Part shown: positions 1 to 5,484 of the stretch, in pieces
How the letters are laid out: each line of letters begins with the position of its first letter
Position numbering within the stretch: position 1 is the first letter of the stretch
Source of the DNA: Chloroflexota bacterium
GTDB taxonomy: Bacteria; Chloroflexota; Dehalococcoidia; Lucifugimonadales; CATQGZ01
DNA: 5,484 bases
Direction of reading: 5' to 3'
NCBI GenBank assembly: GCA_027624995.1
Contig: JAQBTI010000172.1
Span: 1-5,484, forward strand
Made by a program: the position numbers and the translations under genes
The notes under the pieces: model-generated
Seen by the model: the letters and a program-made list of their open reading frames with translations, nothing else
What the model was told of the DNA's origin: nothing
Databases searched by the model: none

Positions 1-371
1 GGGGACGGCAGGTCTGATAAGAATTCTCAGGAACAACCTGTTGGACGAGCTCGCCAAACCGTATGTCGTGGCGGCCCGGGCCAGGGGTCTTCCTGAGTGG
101 AAGCTCGTGCTGAAGTACCCGGTCCGAATGGCGTTGAACCCATTCATTAGCACGATCGGATACTTGTTGCCGTTCCTGCTATCTGGTAGTGTAATCGTCT
201 CGGTGGTCCTGAGCCTTCCGACTCTGGGGCCGACATTGCTCAAGGCACTTCTGGCAGAGGACCTTTTCCTGGCCGATAGTGTTGCTGTTGGGCATTTTGA
301 CGGTGATTGGAACACTGATCTCTGACATCATGCTGGTCTTTTTCGACCCCCGGATAAAATTGGAGGGCTAG
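1..371 (+). pseudogene. DppB-like ABC importer permease (copy B1), 3' part, frameshifted near 275
   Basis: This is the C-terminal third of an inner-membrane permease subunit of a peptide/nickel-type (Opp/Dpp) ABC importer, cut by the window edge. Reading from base 2 it gives the cytoplasmic EAA-type loop (VAARARG) and the next membrane segment, aligning with residues 211 onward of the complete copy at 3756-4757. That frame stops at 325 after an unrelated tail. The expected last membrane segment and the family ending DPRIKLEG resume in another frame from about 276 to the TAG at 369-371. Against copy B2, five bases are missing just after GCC at 272-274; restoring them gives 124 residues against 123 in B2. 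TAG overlaps a possible GTG start of the next gene by one base, so the two are one operon. Family and frameshift are clear. Whether this is real decay or a sequence error is not, because the residues before the break are under strong constraint. Confidence 0.85.
362..366 (+). promoter_or_regulatory. Ribosome binding site deciding the DppC start
   Basis: GGAGG lies inside the last codons of the upstream permease copy. Its spacing is 7 nt to ATG 374 but only 4 nt to GTG 371, which favours the ATG. The upstream TAG (369-371) is next to the start, so translation is probably coupled. Confidence 0.6.
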
Positions 372-373
372 TG

Positions 374-1500
374 ATGGCACAGGAACAGGCGATATCGGGT
401 ATCGCCGCCGTCGAAGAGGAGAAACTGAGTATCGCGGGCCCGTGGACCCTCATGTGGTGGCGGTTCCGCAGGCACAAGATGGCAATGGCCTCGGTGGTCG
501 TCATTGCACTCTTCTACTTAACGGCGATATTCGCCGATTTCCTCTCCAGTGACATACCGACACACTCGGATGAGCATTTCAATTACGTGCCTCCGCAGGG
601 GATTCACTGGTTCGACGGAGGATGGATCAACCCTTACGTCTACGAGATCACGAGCAAGCTCGATCTGGCGACTTTCAGGAAGACATACGACGTCAATAAG
701 GAAGTTAAGCTCCCGGTCAGTTTCTTTGGCCACGGTTACGAGTACAAGTTCTTGAAGCTAATCAAGACCGATCGCCACCTGATCGTCGTTGAGACCGATG
801 ATGGCCCAAGGGCTCCGTTTATCCTGGGCGGAGACGAGTTCGGCCGAGACCTACTCACCAGAATATTCCATGGGACCAGGATTTCATTGACGATAGGTCT
901 TGTTGGAGTCAGCCTCAGCATCGTCCTCGGCGTGACTCTGGGCGGTCTGTCCGGCTTCTACGGCGGGATTATCGACACGGTAGTCCAGCGGCTGATTGAG
1001 ATTCTTCGCTCCATCCCTACGATTCCTCTCTGGCTGGCGCTGGCAGCGTCGCTGCCAAGAGATTGGAGTATCAATAAGATCTATTTGGCCATCACGGTCA
1101 TTCTCTCGCTCTATGCGTGGACGGAGTTGGCCAGGGTGATCAGAGGAAGGTTCCTCGCCATGCGAGAAGATGACTTCATTATGGCGGCGAAACTTGCTGG
1201 TGCGAGCGACGCAGGATCATTTTCCGGCACATGGTGCCGAACTTTGCCAGTCACCTCATTGCGGCCGCGACACTGGCGATCCCTTTCATGATCATCAGCG
1301 AAACGGCCCTAAGTTTCCTCGGACTGGGTTTGGTACCGCCGGCAATTAGCTGGGGCGTTCTACTCAAGTCTGCCCAGAATGTGCAGACTGTAGCTCTGTA
1401 CCCGTGGCTCATGCTCATAGCGGTACCGGTGATAGTTGCTGTGCTGGCATTTAACTTCGTTGGGGACGGACTGCGAGACGCCGCGGACCCATACGGATAG
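374..1500 (+). pseudogene. DppC-like ABC importer permease with one-base frameshift at 1212/1213
   Basis: This is the second inner-membrane subunit expected to pair with a DppB-like partner. Residues 1-280 read in one frame (to a stop at 1291) and the rest in another (clear from 1213 to TAG 1498-1500); a single lost base in codon 280 explains the split. Restored, the protein is about 375 residues. It has TM1 at about 38-58, a large extracytoplasmic segment at about 59-150, the conserved GGDEFGRDLLTRI stretch (152-164), further membrane segments, an EAA loop (about 270-292) and the family ending GDGLRDAADPYG. The break falls inside the EAA loop, which docks on the ATPases, so an unrepaired product would not function. 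ATG 374 is preferred over GTG 371 because GGAGG at 362-366 is 7 nt away, against 4. The extra loop makes it longer than E. coli DppC (about 300 residues). Indel error versus true pseudogene is unresolved. Confidence 0.85.
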
Positions 1501-1514
1501 ACAGGGAGTCCTGC

Positions 1515-2570
1515 ATGACTGAGACTGAGAGTTCATCGGTTCTGTCCGTGAGGGACCTAATGGTCCACTACCCGACCGATGAGGGGGTAGTCAAGGCCCT
1601 TGACGGCGTTAGCCTGGACATACAGCCGGGTCAGACCCTTGGAGTTGTCGGCGAGAGCGGCTGTGGGAAAAGCACCATTGGTCGGGCGATCTTACGGATA
1701 CTGGATAAGCCCGGGCAGATAGTCGGAGGCGAGATTCTCTGGAACGATCCGGAGAAGGGCAGCGGTTCAAGGCCGGTGGACCTCACGGCACAGGAGCCCA
1801 ACGGACCCGAGATGCGGGCCATTCGTGGCGGCGATATCGCACTGGTTTTCCAGGAGCCGATGACGTCGTTCAGCCCGATCCACACGATAGGCAACCAGAT
1901 GTCCGAGGCGATAACCCTTCATCAGGACAAGACGGCTGCCGAGGCAAAAGAGTGGTCGATGGAACTCATGAACATGGTCGGAATTCCTAATCCCCCTCAA
2001 CGGTTCGATGAGTACTCTTACCAGCTCAGCGGCGGCCTTCGGCAGCGCGCGATGATTGCAATGGCGATCTCGTGTGGGCCCAAGCTGTTGATTGCGGATG
2101 AGCCTACTACGGCCCTCGACGTAACGACCCAGGCCCAGATTCTCGACCTGCTGCGCGGCCTGCAGGAAAAAAATAATATGGCCATCATGCTCATCACCCA
2201 TAATCTGGGCGTGATAGCAGAGATGGCTGACGAGGTCGTCGTCATGTACCTGGGCCGTGCGGTCGAGTCAGGCCCCGTGGACGACATCTTTCATCAGGCG
2301 AAGCACCCTTATAGTCGAGGACTACTGGAGTCGATTCCGAGCGTCCTGGCTTCAGGTCGCGAGAGGTTACCGTCAATCGCCGGATCGATCCCTCATCCGT
2401 TCAACCGGCCCTCAGGATGTACTTTCCGTCCTCGGTGCCCTTCCTTCATCCCGGGCACCTGCGATGTGAACGTACCCCAGTACCTGGCGCTGGGTGGGGG
2501 TCAGCAGAAAGTCAGTTGCTTCCTGCATCACAGTCCGTCCGGAGTCGAAGAGGTATCGTCCCATGATTGA
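1515..2570 (+). CDS. dppD: DppD-like peptide/nickel-type ABC importer ATPase
   Basis: This is a cytoplasmic ATPase subunit that would power an Opp/Dpp-type importer as a heterodimer with the DppF-like protein encoded next. The 351 residues hold all nucleotide-binding motifs: Walker A GESGCGKST (46-54), Q-loop FQEP (Q113), signature LSGGLRQR (171-178), Walker B LLIADEP (191-197), D-loop ALD (200-202) and H-loop histidine 229. The C-terminal oligopeptide-transporter domain follows, with HPYSRGLLESIP at 264-275. Cysteines 302, 308, 316 and 335 (C-X5-C-X7-C-X18-C) match the pattern that binds a [4Fe-4S] cluster in characterised DppD proteins. Length is normal for the family. The start is ATG 1515, with AGGGAG at 1503-1508 six bases upstream and 14 nt after the DppC stop. 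The reading frame is intact, unlike the permease genes just upstream. Substrate is unknown; the symbol reflects family position, not proven dipeptide transport. Confidence 0.93.
   Translation: MTETESSSVLSVRDLMVHYPTDEGVVKALDGVSLDIQPGQTLGVVGESGCGKSTIGRAILRILDKPGQIVGGEILWNDPEKGSGSRPVDLTAQEPNGPEMRAIRGGDIALVFQEPMTSFSPIHTIGNQMSEAITLHQDKTAAEAKEWSMELMNMVGIPNPPQRFDEYSYQLSGGLRQRAMIAMAISCGPKLLIADEPTTALDVTTQAQILDLLRGLQEKNNMAIMLITHNLGVIAEMADEVVVMYLGRAVESGPVDDIFHQAKHPYSRGLLESIPSVLASGRERLPSIAGSIPHPFNRPSGCTFRPRCPSFIPGTCDVNVPQYLALGGGQQKVSCFLHHSPSGVEEVSSHD
2548..2553 (+). promoter_or_regulatory. Ribosome binding site deciding the DppF start
   Basis: AAGAGG lies within the final codons of dppD, nine bases before ATG 2563. 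It supports that start over the in-frame ATG at 2494 and implies translational coupling across the 8-nt overlap. Confidence 0.55.
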
Positions 2571-3615
2571 TTCTATCCCGGCGATGGACGGGACCATCCT
2601 CGAAGTAAGAAACCTGACCAAGCACTTCCCGATAAAGCGAGGTCTTCTCAAGCGAACGGTGGGAGCGGTCAAGGCCGTCGATGACGTGAGCTTCAATCTC
2701 AAACAGGGCGAGACACTCGGGCTGGTCGGCGAAAGTGGCTGCGGGAAGACCACTACGTCTCGGTGCATCCTTCGGGCGGTCGATCCTACCAGCGGTGAGA
2801 TAATGTTCAGGACAGCCGATGGCCACGAGGTCAATGTCGCGACGTTGCCGAACCGGGAAATGAGGCCTCTGCGCCGTGAGATGCAGATGATCTTCCAGGA
2901 CCCGTTCTCGTCGCTCAACTCGCGCATGTCACTATTGGACATAGTCGGTGAGCCATTGCTTGTCCACGGCATGACCAACCGCGACGAACGACAAGAGCGA
3001 GTGGCGGAACTCCTCAGGCTCGTGGGTCTCAGGCCTGAATATATGCAGCGTTATCCGCATGCCTTCAGCGGGGGCGAGCGCCAACGCATAGGAATCGCCA
3101 GGGCGCTGGCCCTTCACCCGCGCCTGGTAGTGGCGGATGAACCCGTATCCGCACTCGACGTGTCCGTACAAGCCCAGGTCATCAACCTCCTGATGGACCT
3201 TCAAGAAGAGTTCGAGCTCACTTATCTGTTCGTCGCCCATGACCTTAGCGTCGTCAAGCAGATAAGCGACCGTGTTGCCGTCATGTACGTGGGTAAAATA
3301 GTCGAACTGGCTGACACGGCAGAGCTGTTCACCAAACCGAGACACCCCTATTCAGAGGCGCTGCTCGCGGCCGTGCCCGTCGCGGACCCTCGGCTCCACC
3401 GAAAAGACCGAAAGCTCCTCGAAGGCGAGGTTGCCAATCCGGCCAACCCTCCCTCGGGATGCTACTTCCATCCGCGATGCCCGTACGCTCAGGATGTTTG
3501 CCGGACAGAGACGCCGGTGCTGAGCGAGGTCTCTCCGGGCCACTTTGCCAGCTGTCACAGAGTTCAGGATCTCGAGTTGACCGGCATAGTTCAAGTCGAT
3601 GGAGAGTCTACTTAG
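2563..3615 (+). CDS. dppF: DppF-like peptide/nickel-type ABC importer ATPase
   Basis: This is the second ATPase, expected to pair with the DppD-like protein. From ATG 2563 it has 350 residues: Walker A GESGCGKTT (56-64), Q-loop FQDP (Q112), signature FSGGERQR (168-175), Walker B VVADEP (189-194), D-loop SALD (196-199) and H-loop VAHD (H226). The family C-terminal domain contains HPYSEALLAAVPVADP (261-276). Cysteines 300, 306, 313 and 331 (C-X5-C-X6-C-X17-C) repeat the possible Fe-S motif of the partner. The frame is open back to ATG 2494, but that start would overlap dppD by 77 nt and add 23 residues unlike the family. ATG 2563 has AAGAGG at 2548-2553, overlaps dppD by only 8 nt, and gives a normal N-terminus (ILEVRNLTKHFP at 12-23). 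An internal ATG at 2584 is a weaker alternative. The frame is intact and ends at TAG 3613-3615. Confidence 0.93.
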   Translation: MIDSIPAMDGTILEVRNLTKHFPIKRGLLKRTVGAVKAVDDVSFNLKQGETLGLVGESGCGKTTTSRCILRAVDPTSGEIMFRTADGHEVNVATLPNREMRPLRREMQMIFQDPFSSLNSRMSLLDIVGEPLLVHGMTNRDERQERVAELLRLVGLRPEYMQRYPHAFSGGERQRIGIARALALHPRLVVADEPVSALDVSVQAQVINLLMDLQEEFELTYLFVAHDLSVVKQISDRVAVMYVGKIVELADTAELFTKPRHPYSEALLAAVPVADPRLHRKDRKLLEGEVANPANPPSGCYFHPRCPYAQDVCRTETPVLSEVSPGHFASCHRVQDLELTGIVQVDGEST

Positions 3616-3755
3616 CTAGTAGGTACCACCAACCTGAAACAGGCCCGGAAGTCGTGTGGGTACGACATGACAGCCGCCTGAAAGGGTAGCCGGCATAACG
3701 ACCTGGTGATGCCCTCTGGACCTCTAATCAAAGTGGAAGGCTAAAGGAGGGGACT
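3616..3755 (+). other. Intergenic gap between dppF and permease copy B2
   Basis: These 140 bases are the largest gap in the window and hold no credible gene. I found no convincing sigma-70 promoter and no hairpin followed by a T-run, so transcription could continue from dppF into the B2 gene. The last part contains a strong ribosome binding site. Bases 3727-3744 resemble the 3' end of copy B1 (codons for I-K-V-E-G then TAA, against I-K-L-E-G then TAG), which may be a remnant or chance. Confidence 0.5.
3743..3750 (+). promoter_or_regulatory. Strong ribosome binding site for permease copy B2
   Basis: AAAGGAGG is close to the ideal anti-16S complement and lies five bases before GTG 3756. It fixes the GTG as the start and suggests efficient translation independent of dppF. 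Confidence 0.75.
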
Positions 3756-4757
3756 GTGATCGCCTTCTTGGTACGGCGGACCCTACTTGCAGGCCTGACG
3801 ACTTTCGTTATCTCTATTGTCGCGTTTCTAGCCATCCAACTTCCCCCGGGCGATTATGCGACGACGTATGTCGAGAATCTGCTTGGGGGGTCCTTCTTCA
3901 ACACCGCCAGCGCATTGGGCGATCAGGCGACGGAGGATCAGATAAGACGCGATCTAGGTTTGGACCGGCCTGTGTTCATCCAATACTCTAAGTGGGCCTG
4001 GCGGGTGGTGCATCTGGACTTCGGGATATCGATAGAGCACGGCCGCAAGATCACGGAGATAGTTGGCCAGCGGCTGGTAAACACGGTACTGTTGGCCCTT
4101 GGCACGATCCTGTTCACCTGGGTCCTGGCAGTCCCCATAGGGATATATTCGGCGGTGAAGCACAACACGGCGGGGGACTATGCGGTGACGTTTTTGGGAT
4201 TCCTGGGGCTGGCCGTTCCGGACTTTCTGCTGGCGCTGGGGCTGATGTGGATAGGGTTCGCATACTTCGACTTGAGCGTCGGCGGTCTCTACTCACCGGA
4301 GTATCTCGATGCGGCATGGAGCTTTGGGCGGGCGGTCGATCTTCTGAAGCACCTCTGGATACCCGCTATTGTGCTGGGCACGGCCGGGACGGCCGGTCTG
4401 ATCCGGATACTGCGGAACAACCTTCTGGACGAGCTTGCCAAACCTTACGTCGTTGCAGCGCGTGCCAGGGGGCTACCGGAGTGGAAGCTGGTGCTAAAGT
4501 ACCCTGTGCGAATGGCGTTGAACCCTTTCATAAGCACCATTGGATACCTGCTGCCGTTCCTTCTGTCGGGCAGTGTGATCGTATCGGTGGTGCTGAGCCT
4601 TCCGACGTTGGGGCCGGTTCTGCTGAGGTCGCTAACAAACCAAGACCTATTCCTCGCCGCGGCAATCGTGTTGATGCTGGGTGTGCTGACGGTGATCGGG
4701 ACGTTGATATCGGACATCCTGCTGGTCATCTTCGACCCTCGGATCAGATTGGACTGA
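3756..4757 (+). CDS. DppB-like ABC importer permease, complete (copy B2)
   Basis: This is a full-length inner-membrane permease of the peptide/nickel family, 333 residues, the usual size for DppB. The N-terminus MIAFLVRR leads into TM1 (about 9-29). An extracytoplasmic stretch (about 30-105) follows, including DLGLDRPVFIQYSKW (66-80). Five more likely membrane segments lie at about 107-133, 143-170, 198-218, 257-282 and 298-324. The cytoplasmic EAA-type loop (about 220-252, with VAARARG at 233-239) should dock on an ATPase. It ends DPRIRLD, typical of the family. The GTG start is set by the ribosome binding site at 3743-3750 and by the matching N-terminus of copy B3. No DppC-like gene follows directly; another B copy does, after 43 nt. 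It could replace the damaged B1 with the upstream C/D/F subunits or serve a separate importer. By hand count it is about 77% identical to B3 over 228 residues. Substrate is unknown. Confidence 0.92.
   Translation: MIAFLVRRTLLAGLTTFVISIVAFLAIQLPPGDYATTYVENLLGGSFFNTASALGDQATEDQIRRDLGLDRPVFIQYSKWAWRVVHLDFGISIEHGRKITEIVGQRLVNTVLLALGTILFTWVLAVPIGIYSAVKHNTAGDYAVTFLGFLGLAVPDFLLALGLMWIGFAYFDLSVGGLYSPEYLDAAWSFGRAVDLLKHLWIPAIVLGTAGTAGLIRILRNNLLDELAKPYVVAARARGLPEWKLVLKYPVRMALNPFISTIGYLLPFLLSGSVIVSVVLSLPTLGPVLLRSLTNQDLFLAAAIVLMLGVLTVIGTLISDILLVIFDPRIRLD
4386..4439 (+). repeat. 54-nt direct repeat, identical to 5431-5484 (in copy B2)
   Basis: This tract encodes the segment from GTAGLIRILR to NNLLDELA and matches copy B3 at every base. 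The five codons immediately before it all differ silently between the two genes, so the identity starts abruptly. Copy B1 encodes the same 18 residues at 2-55 with many silent changes. Confidence 0.9.
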
Positions 4758-4774
4758 TGTCGAGGACCGCGATA

Positions 4775-4804
4775 ATGCGCGTTATGGATGCAGGGGAGCA
4801 ATGA
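4775..4804 (+). other. Possible 9-codon leader ORF before copy B3
   Basis: ATG 4775 begins a nine-codon frame reading MRVMDAGEQ. Its TGA (4802-4804) overlaps the B3 start as ATGA. CGAGGA at 4761-4766 is eight bases upstream of the ATG. The arrangement would let a terminating ribosome restart on B3, whose own Shine-Dalgarno is badly spaced. No homology is recognised and chance occurrence is quite possible. Confidence 0.2.
4792..4798 (+). promoter_or_regulatory. Poorly spaced ribosome binding site for copy B3
   Basis: AGGGGAG ends only two bases before ATG 4801, closer than the usual 5-9. The ATG is nevertheless supported because it gives the same MIAFLVRR N-terminus as copy B2. Confidence 0.45.
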
Positions 4805-5484
4805 TCGCTTTCTTGGTCCGTCGGATAACCCTGGCGATCATGACCACTTTTGTAATTTCCATTATTGCGTTTCTTGTTATCGATCTTCCGCCGGGGGACT
4901 ATGCCACTATATATGTCCAGAATCTCATCGGCGGGCCGAATGCAAACATAGGCGTAACGCCAGCCACTCTGGCGCTTGAGCAGCAAGTTCGCCGCGATTT
5001 GGGCCTGGACCGGCCGTTGTTCATTCAGTACTCGAAGTGGGCCTGGCGTGCGGTGCGGGCGGACTTCGGACTATCGATAGAGCACCAGTCCAAGATCACT
5101 GACGTGATTGGTCAGCGCCTGGTGAATACGGTGCTGCTGGCACTTGGCACGATCCTGTTCACCTGGGTGCTGGCAGTCCCTATAGGAATATATTCGGCGG
5201 TGAACCATAACAGCGTGGGGGACTATGCGGCGACGTTCGTGGGGTTTTTGGGGCTTGCGGTCCCGGACTTCCTGCTCGCGCTGCTGTTGTTGTGGATAGG
5301 ATTTGCTTACCTGGGTATAAGCGTGGGTGGCCTGTACTCGGCGGAGTACATCGAGGCGCCGTGGAGCTTTGATAAATTCGTAGACCTGCTGAAACACTTG
5401 TGGATACCTGCGCTGGTCCTTGGAACAGCGGGGACGGCCGGTCTGATCCGGATACTGCGGAACAACCTTCTGGACGAGCTTGCC
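4801..5484 (+). CDS. DppB-like ABC importer permease, 5' part (copy B3, runs off the window)
   Basis: This is a third permease of the same type. The frame from ATG 4801 is open to the last base, giving 228 residues, about two thirds of a full protein. It aligns with copy B2 without a gap: same MIAFLVRR start, TM1 at about 9-29, DLGLDRPLFIQYSKW at 66-80, and the identical stretch RLVNTVLLALGTILF at 106-120. The window ends inside the cytoplasmic loop at LRNNLLDELA. A hand count gives about 52 substitutions in 228 residues, 13 of them in residues 41-60 of the extracytoplasmic segment. The final 54 nt are identical to B2. It lies 43 nt after B2, so the two are probably co-transcribed. The missing part should hold the rest of the EAA loop and two membrane segments. 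Two adjacent B genes without a C gene between them is unusual; a C gene may follow outside the window. Confidence 0.9.
   Translation, partial: MIAFLVRRITLAIMTTFVISIIAFLVIDLPPGDYATIYVQNLIGGPNANIGVTPATLALEQQVRRDLGLDRPLFIQYSKWAWRAVRADFGLSIEHQSKITDVIGQRLVNTVLLALGTILFTWVLAVPIGIYSAVNHNSVGDYAATFVGFLGLAVPDFLLALLLLWIGFAYLGISVGGLYSAEYIEAPWSFDKFVDLLKHLWIPALVLGTAGTAGLIRILRNNLLDELA
5431..5484 (+). repeat. 54-nt direct repeat, identical to 4386-4439 (in copy B3)
   Basis: This is the partner of the tract in copy B2. It reaches the last base of the window, so the full length of the identical region cannot be seen here. Confidence 0.9.

Noticed and set aside
1205..1230. Programmed -1 frameshifting in the DppC-like gene
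   Set aside because: Only a run of four T is present, with no canonical X-XXY-YYZ slippery site and no obvious downstream structure. The lost base sits before that run, where the family sequence A-R-I-I-F-R-H is recovered by adding one base.
2494..2562. Upstream ATG extending dppF by 23 residues
   Set aside because: It would overlap dppD by 77 nt and add sequence unlike the family; ATG 2563 has a good ribosome binding site and gives the expected N-terminus.
2412..2978. A 188-codon reverse-strand frame across the dppD/dppF junction, and other reverse-strand frames up to 144 codons
   Set aside because: All lie antisense to well-supported genes, show no recognisable domains, and lack convincing starts with ribosome binding sites.
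3667..3699. Possible promoter for B2 (ATGACA and CATAAC)
   Set aside because: The -35-like and -10-like boxes are 21 nt apart and the -10 matches poorly; no better pair was found in the gap.
3692..3713. Hairpin GGCAT...ATGCC in the gap after dppF as a terminator
   Set aside because: The stem is only five base pairs with a 12-nt loop and no T-run follows.
3992..4804. A 270-codon + strand frame inside copy B2
   Set aside because: It is a shadow frame of a gene with clear family identity. Its product is low-complexity, rich in G, A and R, and resembles no protein; it is open because the GC-rich B2 codons yield few stops in that frame.

Overview
The window holds one strand of tightly packed genes (all +) encoding parts of peptide/nickel-type (Opp/Dpp family) ABC importers. 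The gene style (GTG starts, Shine-Dalgarno sites, short gaps, moderately GC-rich codons with plenty of AGG/CGG and CTG) is bacterial. The permease type, including a DppC with a large extracytoplasmic loop, is one I associate with Chloroflexota (SAR202/Dehalococcoidia-like lineages) and Rhizobiales; that taxonomic guess is weak and rests on recall of family style only.

Layout. 1-371: the 3' third of a DppB-like permease (copy B1), carrying a frameshift near 275. 374-1500: a DppC-like permease with a one-base frameshift at 1212/1213. 1515-2570: an intact DppD-like ATPase. 2563-3615: an intact DppF-like ATPase overlapping it by 8 nt. 3616-3755: a 140-nt gap with no gene, ending in a strong ribosome binding site. 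3756-4757: a complete second DppB-like permease (B2). 4801-5484: a third DppB-like permease (B3), open to the window end. The order is therefore B-C-D-F-B-B. No substrate-binding protein gene lies in the window.

How the genes work together. A transporter of this family needs two membrane subunits (B and C), two ATPases (D and F) and an extracytoplasmic binding protein. B1-C-D-F is a standard cassette order; B2 and B3 are extra copies of the B subunit from tandem duplication. Both ATPases keep every nucleotide-binding motif and also a four-cysteine C-terminal motif that in some family members holds an Fe-S cluster. The substrate cannot be read from the sequence: this family moves peptides, nickel and also oligosaccharides.

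Most worth a second look are the relationships among the three B copies. B1 and B2 are identical for 77 consecutive residues although 37 of those 77 codons differ silently. B2 and B3 share a 54-nt tract with no difference that begins abruptly and runs to the window end, which suggests gene conversion or an assembly switch. The two frameshifts lie only in the upstream B-C pair. I see no CRISPR array, RNA gene, insertion sequence or phage gene, and no wholly new kind of system.
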